Part shown: in pieces, positions 29,664 through 39,940 of the stretch
Layout: every line of letters starts with the position of its first letter
How positions within the stretch are numbered: position 1 is the first letter of the stretch
Notes under the pieces: model-generated
Databases searched by the model: none
What the model was told of the DNA's origin: nothing
Seen by the model: only the letters and a program-made list of their open reading frames with translations
Translations under genes and position numbers: made by a program
DNA from: Symbiodinium natans
Lineage: Eukaryota; Sar; Dinophyceae; Suessiales; Symbiodiniaceae
Length of the DNA stretch: 64,000 nt
Direction of reading: 5' to 3'
Assembly (NCBI GenBank): GCA_905221605.1
Contig: CAJNDS010002446.1
Span: forward strand, 1,051,129-1,115,128

Positions 29664-30110
29664 GGGGGGGGGGGGGGGGGGGGGGGGGTTAGGGTTTAGG
29701 GTTTAGGGTTTAGGGTTTAGGGTTTAGGGTTTAGGGTTTAGGGTTTAGGGTTTAGGGCTTTCGAGATTTATGGTTTAGGGTTTTAGGGTTTTAGGGTTTA
29801 GGGTTCAGGGTTTTAGGGTTTTAGGGTTTAGGGCTTTCGGGATTTGTGGTTTAGGGTTTGAGGGAATTCGGGTTTAGGGTTTTAGGGAATTAGGGGTTTA
29901 GGGTTTTAGGGAATTAGGGGTTGGGGTTTTAGGGTTTTAGGGTTTAGGGTTTTAGGGTTTTAGGGTGTGAGGGCTTGAGGGAAGAGGGTTCAAGGTTTTA
30001 GGGTTTAGGGTTTTAGGGAAATGGGTTTTAGGGAATGAGGGTTTTGCGGAATGAAGGTTGAAGGCTCTGGTTTGGGGTTTAGGGTTTAGGGTTTTAGGGT
30101 TTAGGGTTTA
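29664..30110 (+). repeat. G run then TTTAGGG / TTTTAGGG array
   Basis: Starts with about 25 consecutive G and continues with mixed 7- and 8-base units. Confidence 0.95.
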
Positions 30111-30284
30111 GGGTGTGAGAGCTGGGCTGCTCAGTGGCTTGGTTTTTTGTGGAGGGGGGGTGCTTGGGGGGCTTGCGCTGTGTCTCTCTGATCCTTCGCA
30201 ACCCCAGCCCCAAAAACCCAACGCGCTAGGCCCGAAGAAGAACTCTGAGAACCCGAAGCCCTCGCAAGTTAGCCCTAAACACCA

Positions 30285-30525
30285 AACCCTAAAACCCTAA
30301 ACCCCTAATTGCCTAGCACCCTAAACCCCAATTCCCGGAAGCCCCAAACCCAAAACCCTAAAAACCCTAAGCCCTAAACCCTAAACCCCAAACCCTAAAC
30401 CCTAAACCCTAAACCCTAAACCCTAAACCCGAAACCCTAAACCCTAAACCCTAAACCCTAAACCCTAAACCCCAAACCCTAAACCCTAAACCCTAAACCC
30501 TAAACCCGAAACCCGAAACCCTACA
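30285..30525 (-). repeat. CCCTAAA array
   Basis: CCCTAAA with CCCGAAA and CCCCAAA variants. Confidence 0.95.
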
Positions 30526-30624
30526 CCGCGGAAGCCCGAAACCGTCACAGGATGGCAGGGTCCAGCGGGCCCTGCGACGCTCTTGCGGGGTCCTCAGCTT
30601 GGGGGGGGCGAAAACATGGGGGGG

Positions 30625-30870
30625 TTTAGGGTTTAGGGTTTAGGGTTTAGGGTTTAGGGTTTAGGGTTTAGGGCATAGGGTTTAGGGCTTAGGGTTTAGG
30701 GCATGGGGTTTCGGGTTTCGGGTTGAGGGTTAAGGGCTTAGGATTTAGGGTTTAGGGTTTAGAGCTTAGGGCTTGGGGCTTAGGGCTTGGGGCTTAGGGC
30801 TTAGGGTTCAGGGTTTAGGGTTAGGGTGTAGGGTTTAGGGATTAGGGTTTATGGTTTAGGGTTTAGGGTT
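30625..30870 (+). repeat. TTTAGGG array
   Basis: Regular, then degenerate TTAGGGC units. Confidence 0.95.
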
Positions 30871-31202
30871 TGCATTTTGGGGCTTCGTATGATCATGACG
30901 AACGCAGAGCAGTATCCACAGAAAGATCGATGAAAATACCAAGGAATAGTCCCGACATTGCCCTTACAAGGAAGAATATTTGACTTCAGGATCGAGGTTT
31001 CCGGGGCTTCTGGGGCTTCTAAGGGTACTAGGGCTTCAGGTGGGTAGGTCATTTGGATATTCAAGATGATTAACTTTGGGTGCCAGCCCTAAACTCTAAA
31101 TCCAAGACCCAAACCCCAAACCCCAAACCCCAAACCCCAAACCCCAAACCCCAAACCCCAAACCCAAAACCCTAAACCCTAGGCGTCCCTGCAATTCTTA
31201 AG

Positions 31203-31433
31203 GATGCCAACGAAAGATTGCTGTACCTCCGAGACTACAAGGTGCTCGTAGAGGATGTGCAGAAGGATCGACAATTGGAGTCCTCGCTGCAGACGGAGAA
31301 CGTTTTTCTCGGCAACAAGCCGATCCTCTTCCTGCAAACAGACGGCATGGACCAGGCGAAGTGGTCTGTTCCGCGCCGCTACGGCCATCGCCAGGAAGGC
31401 AGGCCTTGTCAGGGGCAGCTTGGTCCAAGATAG
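31203..31433 (+). CDS. exon with DGMDQAKW motif, unknown protein
   Basis: TTCTTAAG acceptor. Reads DANERLLYLRDYKVLVEDVQ, then LFLQTDGMDQAKWSVPR, then frame-uncertain sequence to TAG. The DGMDQAK-x-x-x-PR motif is one I associate with an expanded algal and dinoflagellate family, possibly of transposase origin; this is from memory. After VPR, the neighbouring frame (ATAIARKAGLVRGSLVQD) looks more natural, so a one-base break or an intron is possible. Confidence 0.6.
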   Translation, partial: DANERLLYLRDYKVLVEDVQKDRQLESSLQTENVFLGNKPILFLQTDGMDQAKWSVPRRYGHRQEGRPCQGQLGPR

Positions 31434-31439
31434 TGAAGT

Positions 31440-31620
31440 ACCCTAAACCCTAAACCCTAAACCCGAAACCCTAAACCCTAAGCCCTAATCCCTAAACCCT
31501 AAACCCTAAGCCCTAAACCCTAAAGCCTAAACCCTAAGCCTAAATCCTAAACCCTTAACCCTAGTCCCCAAACCCTAAACCCTAATCCCTAAAACCTAAA
31601 CCCCTAAACCACTAAACCCT
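31440..31620 (-). repeat. mixed CCCTAAA / CCCTAAG array
   Basis: Degenerate but continuous. Confidence 0.9.
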
Positions 31621-31641
31621 AAACCACTTTGTCGTGAATCA

Positions 31642-31986
31642 ATGCTAAATCCTGGCCAGGCCACGTATGACGACTCAGGGGCTTTGGCTTCAGAGTACCC
31701 GAACTTGCAAGGCTGTACAGCGTTGAAGATGGCCGCAGCCCCCAAAAACCCTAGAAAGCTCCATAGAGGTCTAGGGTTAGGGAGTGAGGGTTTAGGGACA
31801 GCCCCTAAAAACCCTGAAAGCCTTCAAGCCCTAAAAGCCCGCAACGTCCAAAGACCTGGGAATCTTAAAGCTCCTAAACACCCTAGGCTCCTAACCGCCC
31901 TAGCAATCCTAAACGTGTCCGGTGCCGAGGAACAGAATGCGCTTGTGAAGGCTCTCACGCTTTATGCGGCTTGGCTCTGGATCTAG
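31642..31986 (+). CDS. ATG open frame, 114 codons, partly repeat-derived
   Basis: Starts MLNPGQATYDDSGALASEY and ends SGAEEQNALVKALTLYAAWL with TAG. The middle third derives from worn telomere repeats, so the two ends may be separate exons. Confidence 0.4.
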   Translation: MLNPGQATYDDSGALASEYPNLQGCTALKMAAAPKNPRKLHRGLGLGSEGLGTAPKNPESLQALKARNVQRPGNLKAPKHPRLLTALAILNVSGAEEQNALVKALTLYAAWLWI

Positions 31987-31989
31987 GGT

Positions 31990-32755
31990 CGCCAAACACC
32001 AGGGTTTCGGGGTTCAGGGCTTCGGGTGTAGGTTTAGGGTTGAGGGTTGAGGGTTCAGGGTTTAGGGCGTCGGGTGTTGAGCTCTAGGGTTCAGGATTTG
32101 GGGGATCAGGGTGCAGGGTTTCGGTTGTCGGGTTGAGAGCAAGGGCTTCAGGCGTTTGATGATTATCCTTTAGAAGGATCTGGGCTTTCCCAGACATTTG
32201 GGGTGCCCCTTTTTTGGGGGCTATTTTTGGGAAGTGCCGATATCAGAACTTTTTGTGGTGGTTTCGGTTTGGCGCTGACGAGTTCGATAGGCCCTGACCC
32301 GCACACTGCCTTGCCCGGGCAGGGGCGATAGTTCAGAGTTTGAGTTTCAGGCTCACGGGCGTAGGGGGTGGATGGGGGTGTGGGGTGCAGGGGGTGTTGG
32401 ATGTATGGTTTATGCTTCCTTGCGCGGTCCCTTGAGGCCAGTTTGCTCAACAAGTAGCTGCAGGCTTAATACAAACCTCGGGGAGTTCAGGACGTAGGGT
32501 TAGGGTTCAGTGGTTAGGGTTTAGGGTTTGGGGTTTAGGGTTTAGGGTTTATGGGGGTAGGGTTTAGGGTTTGGGGTTTAGGGTTTAGGGGGTAGGGTTT
32601 ATGTGGGTGGGGTTTAGAGGGGGGGCTTTATGGCTCCGTGGGGCTTAGCAGCTCTAGGGGTTGCAGGTTCGCAGTTTCGGCTTTGCATCTGGCATTGCTG
32701 CTGAGTCATGACGAGTTGCATGATGCTCAGCATGCAACCTGAATCCTCAACCCGA
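31990..32755. other. degenerate TTTAGGG-like DNA, no gene seen
   Basis: G/T-rich on +. No splice-bounded open segment that I trust. Confidence 0.5.
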
Positions 32756-32756
32756 A

Positions 32757-33036
32757 GCCCTAAACCCTAAACCCTAAACCCTAAACCCCAAACCCTAAAC
32801 CCTAAACCCCGAAACCCCAAACCCAAAAACCCTCAGGCCGAGCATCGTTTCTAGTTGGACCAGGTAAAACTATGGGGCCGCCGCTAGGGGCCCTAAGCCT
32901 CCCTAAGTCGCCCCTGGACCCTAAACCCTAAACCCTAGCCCTAAACCCTAAACCCTAAACCCTAAACCCTAAACCCTAAACCCTAAACCCTAAACCCTAA
33001 ACCCTAAACCCTAAACCCTAAACCCTAAACCCTAAA
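32757..33036 (-). repeat. CCCTAAA array interrupted by the retrotransposon
   Basis: Perfect units end at 33036 and resume at 41408. The last five bases (CTAAA, 33032-33036) and the first five after the element (41408-41412) are the same, a target site duplication in phase with the 7-base repeat. Confidence 0.95.
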
Positions 33037-33348
33037 TATAAATAAACACACCCTTAACCGTGGAGTTCCTGGATCTCTTAGGTACGCCGATCGAGTCACT
33101 CTTTTTCAGATTCTTGAGCCAAACACGTTCCGAATAATTCTCAAATGGCTGTTCGCTGCACAGGCTGTTCTCCGAAGAGCTTCCATGTCCGACAGTCCTT
33201 CGCATGCAAGATTCAGCTCTTCACCAGAAGCATCATGTAGCTTCTGCTCAGCTTGATTTGCGAGGTCACGAACCACCGCTTCATGGATCAACTATCATAT
33301 CGTATTGGTGGGTTAGTTATATACCATATATAGTGTAACATATTCACA
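33037..33348 (-). repeat. 3' LTR
   Basis: 312 bases. On the element strand it starts TGTGAATATG and ends TTTATTTATA, so the ends are TG...TA rather than TG...CA. No difference from 41096-41407 seen by eye. Confidence 0.95.
33113..33133 (-). promoter_or_regulatory. spliced-leader-like stretch in LTR
   Basis: Element strand ends TTTGGCTCAAG, equal to the last 11 bases of the dinoflagellate spliced leader; 15 of 21 positions match overall. Repeated at 41172-41192 in the other LTR. May be chance. Confidence 0.3.
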
Positions 33349-33355
33349 CCCCCGC
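33349..33355 (-). promoter_or_regulatory. polypurine tract
   Basis: GCGGGGG directly before the 3' LTR on the element strand, the usual place of the plus-strand primer. Short. Confidence 0.6.
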
Positions 33356-34230
33356 ATAACTAAGCAACCAATACTTCCCACATTCGTATGTTGACCTCGA
33401 AGTTGCCTGTCCCGGAAGCATCGGCCATTAACTTTGGACGTGGCAAATAGCTTGTTGCCACCGTTCCCATGCAATGAAACCGGAGCTGAACACTTCGCTC
33501 ACAAGCGCCTTGCTGATGGATATCGGTCATAGACACCACAAGCGCGGCCAAGAATAGCATGCGGGCACATAGCTCAGGATATCGGTCGAGACCCACTGTA
33601 CTTCAGCCATGTCTCCTGCATGCCTTGCAGCAGATGGAGCAAACCATGTCATCAGTGACTTTGTCAGAGAAAACGCCCGAGATGGCTCCAGTGCTTCGCA
33701 AGTGGAGGCGCCCATGCTCCCGAATCTACAGTCTTCATAGAGGCACCGTATACCGAAAATCTGTCAACAATCCTCTGAATCCATGGAAAAAGTCCACAAC
33801 AAGAACATTTGAAACTCACGCTTTCAATATGTTTCACGATAACCGTTGAGTCCACCGATACATGTACAACAAGAAGGGAGCGGGCTCTTAAGCAAGGGCT
33901 AAATTGCAACCGTTTACAAGTCTAACCGAAACAGCGCCTACAAAAAACTATGCACGGCCGAACTTGTATGCTAGAGTTCCTGTTTCATTGGACTAATGAA
34001 TGCTAGTATTGAGGTATATATGTATATATACATATATATATATGTGTATATATATATATGTAACGAACCTTCCTTCGCCCATTATGAATGAAGCAGGATT
34101 TCGGTCACTGGCATTCAGCATGATGCAAGCAACAACTGCAGATCCTTCTGCAAAGGCGACGTACAAAAACTCCATGACAAGCACTCAACTCGACATGCAA
34201 CGGCCAGCTGTCAACATCAACATGGCAAGC
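33356..34230 (-). other. 3' untranslated region of the element
   Basis: About 870 bases between the end of RNase H and the purine tract, with a TA-rich repeat (34015-34060). Only short open frames, none recognised. Confidence 0.7.
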
Positions 34231-35814
34231 TCACTTGAAGTGACCAACAAAAGGTGGCATCGCAGTGAGCAGCTCATTCAAGACTGCAGCCTTCAACTCA
34301 ACGTATCCACACTGCGCACGAAAAACAACGAATTTACTAGTGGGCAACACCTTGGTACCCATGTCTGCAAGGAGCTCACAACCAGGCTTCCAAGTCAGGC
34401 ACACCTCATTGTCTGACAACTTCTGTCGGATCATATGACACCTGATTGAGAAGTGGCGCGACTGGCGAGTTTCACCCTTACTCAGCAAAACAATTCGAGC
34501 AGACTGCGCATCTGTAAAAATTTCAGGGATTGGGGCGCCTGCCCCAGCAACATGAACGACGACATCTTGCACGCAACTGATTTCAGCAACGGCAACAGCA
34601 ATGGCAGCAATCTCTGACTCACAGGAGGAAGTGGCCACTATTTGCTGCACACGCGACCAATGCTTCACCAAGGACCCAAACGCAAAAATGTACCCTGCGC
34701 TTACCGATCTTCGCTTCAAGTACTCCATGGGAGCCCATGACGCATCAGTGTAAGCAGCAACAGGGATATTGACATCTTGCTCTGAAGACGGATACCTCAA
34801 TGCAAGGTGTTCACAGGAAAGTAAGAAGCGGAGGACTGCCCTTAAAGCTCGTTCATGCTTGTTCAACGGAGCACTCTGTCCCGTGCTCAAAAGCATGATA
34901 AAAATGGCCAAGTCACCACGTACCAAACCGAACCAAGACAGCCTGCCCAAAACAGTCCTGTATCTCGTGGACGCCTCTCTGCTCAAAGCGGCGCATGCCT
35001 CCTCAGAGGTGTCCTCAAGGATCTTGTCGATTCCAGGGACGCTCGGCGAGGGTTTTGCAATTTGGAAGGCATCAAAACAAGGCTTCAAATAGTTCGCGGG
35101 CATAGACATGTAGATAGCACAGTCTCCAGCATGTCTCTCCAGCACTCTGCCGAGAAACTCAAGCCTGCTGGAACCCTCAGTTGAAGGCAGCAACGTTCCA
35201 ACATGGCGAACTTTGAGATCTCGCTGCAGCTCAGCAAGAAATTTCCACCCCAAGCGTTCACACGGACATGCCACCAAAAAATCGTCAACGTACGCCAGCA
35301 ATGCAATCCAAACTCCATGGTAGTAGCCAGTAAACAAGCAACATTCCAAGGAACCGGCGTGCAGCCCCAACTGACTGACGACTCGAGTCAACTTGTTCGT
35401 CCACGCCAAACCAGCAACACGCAATCCATTCAACGCGCGGTCAAGAAGCAAGTACACTCGTTCCCAGTTTGCATAGAAGCAACCAGGCGGCATCTGTATA
35501 ATTACTTGGTGCTTAGCATCAAGCTCGCTGGACATGAACGCTGTGGAGACATCAAACGCAAAGAGCCACATATCCAACATGGCAGCCCACGCGACAAGAG
35601 TGCGAAAGGTTTCCAAGTGGACGGTTGGAGATGAGATAGCTAACTGCCGGGCACTCTGGTCACCCCGCTTCACGATCTCTTGCACCACTAAGCGGCTCCT
35701 GACCTTTTCTGGGTCCTCACGCGAAGGTTTGGGGTTAAGAACCCAGCGTGTTGGTATCACCTTCATCCCTTCACGCTTGTAGGCCTCAACCTCCGTCCAA
35801 CTAAGGGGCCTCCC
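34231..35814 (-). CDS. pol: copia reverse transcriptase and RNase H
   Basis: Second part of Pol. Counting from a Met at 35766 (511 residues): fingers RSRLVVQE (about 24-31), palm FDVSTAFM with Asp72, catalytic YVDD (159-162), then RNase H with YTDAS (Asp341), SSCESE (Glu383), TDAQSA (Asp419) and the usual copia tail LADMGTK (466-472). The frame is open upstream to 35814, where a TGA lies; it overlaps the preceding frame (ending 35801) by 14 bases and is shifted by +1. All catalytic residues are present. The 5' end is probably read by a +1 shift or was broken by an extra C in CCCC. Confidence 0.95.
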   Translation of the reverse strand, partial: GRPLSWTEVEAYKREGMKVIPTRWVLNPKPSREDPEKVRSRLVVQEIVKRGDQSARQLAISSPTVHLETFRTLVAWAAMLDMWLFAFDVSTAFMSSELDAKHQVIIQMPPGCFYANWERVYLLLDRALNGLRVAGLAWTNKLTRVVSQLGLHAGSLECCLFTGYYHGVWIALLAYVDDFLVACPCERLGWKFLAELQRDLKVRHVGTLLPSTEGSSRLEFLGRVLERHAGDCAIYMSMPANYLKPCFDAFQIAKPSPSVPGIDKILEDTSEEACAALSREASTRYRTVLGRLSWFGLVRGDLAIFIMLLSTGQSAPLNKHERALRAVLRFLLSCEHLALRYPSSEQDVNIPVAAYTDASWAPMEYLKRRSVSAGYIFAFGSLVKHWSRVQQIVATSSCESEIAAIAVAVAEISCVQDVVVHVAGAGAPIPEIFTDAQSARIVLLSKGETRQSRHFSIRCHMIRQKLSDNEVCLTWKPGCELLADMGTKVLPTSKFVVFRAQCGYVELKAAVLNELLTAMPPFVGHFK

Positions 35815-38800
35815 TCAGCTCAGTAAGCATACCCTCGAAGGTTTTCTTCGGGCTAAGCAACAGACCGGTACCATCAGCAACACAACGTTTTGGCTCTGCG
35901 ACAGTGATCTGCGCACCACACAAGGAAAACGAAACCGTCGCTGGCTCCTCACTAAAATAAAGGGCATAGCAAAACAGTAACTTTTGAACAAAAGTGGATG
36001 CAGCATTCTCATCCAAATCTGGCTGCCCAAAGTTATAGGCAACACAAAGACTATCAACTTCAAGGTCCATTGGCCCAGCCACTTCACTAGAAGCTGCACG
36101 GGACTCAGGCTGGACATCTATTTGAACCATTTCAGCGTCTTGAACCGTCACATCAGCAGAACTGCTCTGAACAACTGGAAAAGAACTAAATGCAGGTTGA
36201 CGAAGCTCTGTGGCTGGCACTTCGAGAGAAGCTCCCTCGTCAAGCTTCATTTTCTTCCTTTCATCTGCATCATCTGCTATTGCAGGCACTGGCATTGACA
36301 AGGGGTTTGTTTTCCCGCGCGTTCGGTAATAGGGTAGGATTTGAACACCTTCTCCCTGCGGTATAGAAACATCTTGAGAAGCATCTGCGTCTGGCGAGGA
36401 CAGCGTCTCACCACGAGGCTGTGCTTGCGGCAACGTATCCGGAAGTATCTTCTTATGATGTTCCTCATACCATGCAAGGTACCGCTGCTTGCAGGCTTTG
36501 TTGTGCACGTGCCCTTTGAAACCACGATCACAAGCAGTGCAGCCTGCAGTTTTACCATGGGCTTGAAACCAAGCAGCTGGAGGATTTCCCGTTAACTTCG
36601 GGGGCTCATATGTGGTCTGGGCTTCAGGGGTTACACCCTGGTGCAGGTTTCCACTCGTGCTGAAAAGCATTGGAGCCAATTCAGGCTTGCAGCTTAAAGA
36701 AACAAGAGCCCGAATAGCCCTTGCCACGAAAACCTGAGGAACACCCTCTAAAACGACGCAAACGCGATGCCCAAGCGAATTTAAAGCATGGCCAAGATAA
36801 GCTGCCTCTTCCCAGCGTGTGACATGCTTGATTGACTCTGGCAGCTCAGCTAGGACGCAACAACCTACCAGTGAGGACTTTGCTTGCGGTAGCTTCTTGC
36901 CTAACAACACTTCCATGGGCGCCAAGGTCTGCTCACAAGGGGCGCCAAAACGGTTGTGCGTTGTGCAAATGTACTGAAGCATGACTTCCAACGCAAGGTA
37001 GTCATCTCTAACCTCTACACCAAACGACTGTTTGAGGTCAGCTTTCAACACAGCCATTGTCTCTTTGACATACCTCACAGACCTTTCCCCGAGGCCTACT
37101 ACTTCGTGCGCCTGCGGAGGCGCTTTTCTCACGGCCATACGTGTTGCTGTGTCAGCTGATTTCAGTAGGTTTCCTACGGCTTGCTCTGCATCGGTTATAA
37201 CCTCAACTGCAAACCTTGTGTTAAGGCCGTCAAGCGCAAACTCCGACAGCCACTGCTTGATTAGAGACCTGGTGCGCTCTACGTTGGGGTACACAGGTAT
37301 ACAAGCAAGCATGTGAGACACTGACTCTACTAAAACCAAAGCCTTCTTCTTGCTAGGGTCAAGGAACAAAAAGTCAGCAACTAACGTGGGTACTGTGTGC
37401 TGTCCATGACCCTTGCGGCGATGTTGTTTGATGGCTTTAGATTTCAAACACTCCATGCAAAACGGGCTATAAGGAACATGACCTTGCGTACGGTGCTGCA
37501 GCAGTTCATGAGAGCCCAAGCGACCGGCCACTGCACTCGCAGCTTCGTCAGTCGGCTCGTCTTTTGGGCCACTCACACTCCCAGCGTGGTCAACTTGGGA
37601 TTCACTTGAAGGAAAAATAGGAACACTGTTTGCAGCAGCAGACTGCTCTGTAAAGCTGCCAACACCAGCACGGTCCCCAATTGGACGAGCAACATCTGTT
37701 TCCTCACCCCTACAGGTCTCTTCACCGTCGGCTTTGCGCTTTATCGTGCTTAACTGACTCACGACATTTGTAGGCAAAACTGACAGATCCTTAGATGCAC
37801 TTGGAAAAACTGCACGTATCCACGGGCAGCCGCCCCAAATAACCATGCCCTGGACGGCAACATCAAACCTGGAATGGACTAGACCCATCTCAAGAAAACC
37901 CAAAGTGAAAAGCCAACCCCTGTTAGCAAGCTGCGTCATAGACAGAATGTTGTGGCGGGTGTTACCCACATAACACTCAACAGTAAAACGCCGACTGGCA
38001 AGGGAACCCTTTTCACGATCACAAGAAGTGCGCACAGGCAAGGTGAGCTCTATACGAGCTTTGCCGGTCATTGTCACTGCACTGCCGTTGGCAGCTGTAA
38101 AGTGATCTTCCGGCTCAAGCCATTCAAGCACTTTGTACTTGTCACATTCAGCCAAGACACAGACCGCAGCACCACTGTCAAGCAACCACCAGTCTGCAGA
38201 ATCAACTTCACCGCATATCTGTGTCAACAAAGGCAACAACAGACATGTACTCACGCGAAAAACTTTGCTTACGCAACAACATAATGCCTTGTTCAACAGT
38301 GCGCCGACGCACATGGCCAAGCCAAGCACAAGCCACAAGCACTCGCTCAAGCTCCCAACTGCTAACGGCAAGGGATCACGCAAAAACGCTCTCAAGTGGA
38401 AAACTGCCGACCGCCAAGGATCACGCCACAACTCCCTGACGTGGAAAACTTTGCGCACACAGTCACGAAATGTGCTCTCCAACCACGCGCCAAGAGCCAT
38501 GGTCATGCCAAACACAAGCCAAAAACGTCCGCTCAAGCTGTCAAACACCGACTGCCAAGGATCATGCGAATCAACCAACAACATGGTCAACGGCAAGGCA
38601 GCCTCCTCATGCTCAGCATCTTCAGGCTGGAGCTCATTAAGGGGGCGCTTACCCTTGCCTTTGCCATCGCCTTTGACCTTCTTTGTGCACTGCGATGACA
38701 TGTGGCCAGTTTGGCCACAGCTGTAGCACACAACGCTTTTCTTTCCTTCCGAAGACTTGGGGTGGGGACACTCTGCTGACATGTGTCCCTTTTCGCCACA

Positions 38801-39265
38801 GTTGAAACACGTGCGTCCTGCGCCTTTGTTGGCCTCTGAGCCTGTTTTCGCAGCAGCGCTGTCCTGACCTTTGCCAGGCCGCTTGCCTTTCGCTTTACCT
38901 TTCCCTTTCGCTTTTCCTTTTCCTTTGAGCGCACAAACATAAGCTTCATACTCATCATCCCACCAGTAGAAGTACTCACCGTCTTCAGCACAAGCCCACG
39001 TCTCATCATTGGCAGCCTCGGCCACCTCAGTTATGACATGGTTCACAGAGGGATCCAACCAGATCCTGTTTTGAGCTTCGTACCTCACACAAGCTGCACG
39101 CAAATCCTCGTACCGCTCCGAAGTACAATGCAAAACACAATACTGGCGACACCCAGACGGCAACGATCGCAGCAACATCAGCACTTTGTCGCTTTCATTG
39201 ACTTCAACCCCATCACGCTCACGCAACGGAAGCGACGACACCAAACGCTGAAACCGAGAACACGG
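35801..39265 (-). CDS. pol: copia zinc knuckle, protease and integrase part of Pol
   Basis: Counting from 39244: zinc knuckles C146-x2-C-x4-H-x4-C159 and C173-C186; a duplicated hydrophobic module (about 225-335); aspartic protease LLDSGA (356-358); integrase zinc motif H579/H584 with C596-x2-C599; integrase core Asp624, Asp685, Glu720 (DD35E spacing); then an extra Cys-His cluster C902-x2-C905-x6-H-x5-C918. The frame opens after a TGA at 39266-39268 created by the tandem duplication, and ends TAG at 35801. Integrase inserts the cDNA; protease would mature the polyprotein. Confidence 0.93.
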   Translation of the reverse strand, partial: PCSRFQRLVSSLPLRERDGVEVNESDKVLMLLRSLPSGCRQYCVLHCTSERYEDLRAACVRYEAQNRIWLDPSVNHVITEVAEAANDETWACAEDGEYFYWWDDEYEAYVCALKGKGKAKGKGKAKGKRPGKGQDSAAAKTGSEANKGAGRTCFNCGEKGHMSAECPHPKSSEGKKSVVCYSCGQTGHMSSQCTKKVKGDGKGKGKRPLNELQPEDAEHEEAALPLTMLLVDSHDPWQSVFDSLSGRFWLVFGMTMALGAWLESTFRDCVRKVFHVRELWRDPWRSAVFHLRAFLRDPLPLAVGSLSECLWLVLGLAMCVGALLNKALCCCVSKVFRVSTCLLLPLLTQICGEVDSADWWLLDSGAAVCVLAECDKYKVLEWLEPEDHFTAANGSAVTMTGKARIELTLPVRTSCDREKGSLASRRFTVECYVGNTRHNILSMTQLANRGWLFTLGFLEMGLVHSRFDVAVQGMVIWGGCPWIRAVFPSASKDLSVLPTNVVSQLSTIKRKADGEETCRGEETDVARPIGDRAGVGSFTEQSAAANSVPIFPSSESQVDHAGSVSGPKDEPTDEAASAVAGRLGSHELLQHRTQGHVPYSPFCMECLKSKAIKQHRRKGHGQHTVPTLVADFLFLDPSKKKALVLVESVSHMLACIPVYPNVERTRSLIKQWLSEFALDGLNTRFAVEVITDAEQAVGNLLKSADTATRMAVRKAPPQAHEVVGLGERSVRYVKETMAVLKADLKQSFGVEVRDDYLALEVMLQYICTTHNRFGAPCEQTLAPMEVLLGKKLPQAKSSLVGCCVLAELPESIKHVTRWEEAAYLGHALNSLGHRVCVVLEGVPQVFVARAIRALVSLSCKPELAPMLFSTSGNLHQGVTPEAQTTYEPPKLTGNPPAAWFQAHGKTAGCTACDRGFKGHVHNKACKQRYLAWYEEHHKKILPDTLPQAQPRGETLSSPDADASQDVSIPQGEGVQILPYYRTRGKTNPLSMPVPAIADDADERKKMKLDEGASLEVPATELRQPAFSSFPVVQSSSADVTVQDAEMVQIDVQPESRAASSEVAGPMDLEVDSLCVAYNFGQPDLDENAASTFVQKLLFCYALYFSEEPATVSFSLCGAQITVAEPKRCVADGTGLLLSPKKTFEGMLTELREAP

Positions 39266-39940
39266 TCAACGGCAAGGCAGCCTCCTCATGCTCAGCATCT
39301 TCAGGCTGGAGCTCATTAAGGGGGCGCTTACCCTTGCCTTTGCCATCGCCTTTGACCTTCTTTGTGCACTGCGATGACATGTGGCCAGTTTGGCCACAGC
39401 TGTAGCACACAACGCTTTTCTTTCCTTTCGAAGACTTGGGGTGGGGACACTCTGCTGACATGTGTCCCTTTTCGCCACAGTTGAAACACGTGCGTCCTGC
39501 GCCTTTGTTGGCCTCTGAGCCTGTTTTCGCAGCAGCGCTGTCCTGACCTTTGCCAGGCCGCTTGCCTTTCGCTTTACCTTTCCCTTTCGCTTTTCCTTTT
39601 CCTTTGAGCGCACAAACATAAGCTTCATACTCATCATCCCACCAGTAGAAGTACTCACCGTCTTCAGCACAAGCCCACGTCTCATCATTGGCAGCCTCGG
39701 CCACCTCAGTTATGACATGGTTCACAGAGGGATCCAACCAGATCCTGTTTTGAGCTTCGTACCGCACACAAGCTGCACGCAAATCCTCGTACCGCTCCGA
39801 AGTACAATGCAAAACACAATACTGGCGACACCCAGACGGCAACGATCGCAGCAACATCAGCACTTTGTCGCTTTCGTTGACTTCAACCCCATCACGCTCA
39901 CGCAACGGAAGCGACGACACCAAACGCTGAAACCGAGAAC
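38585..39940 (-). repeat. 677-base tandem duplication in gag
   Basis: 38585-39261 is repeated at 39264-39940, with two bases between. I see three differences, so it is not a simple assembly echo. The 679-base offset is not a multiple of three, so Gag runs out of frame at the joint and stops at 39219. Confidence 0.93.
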
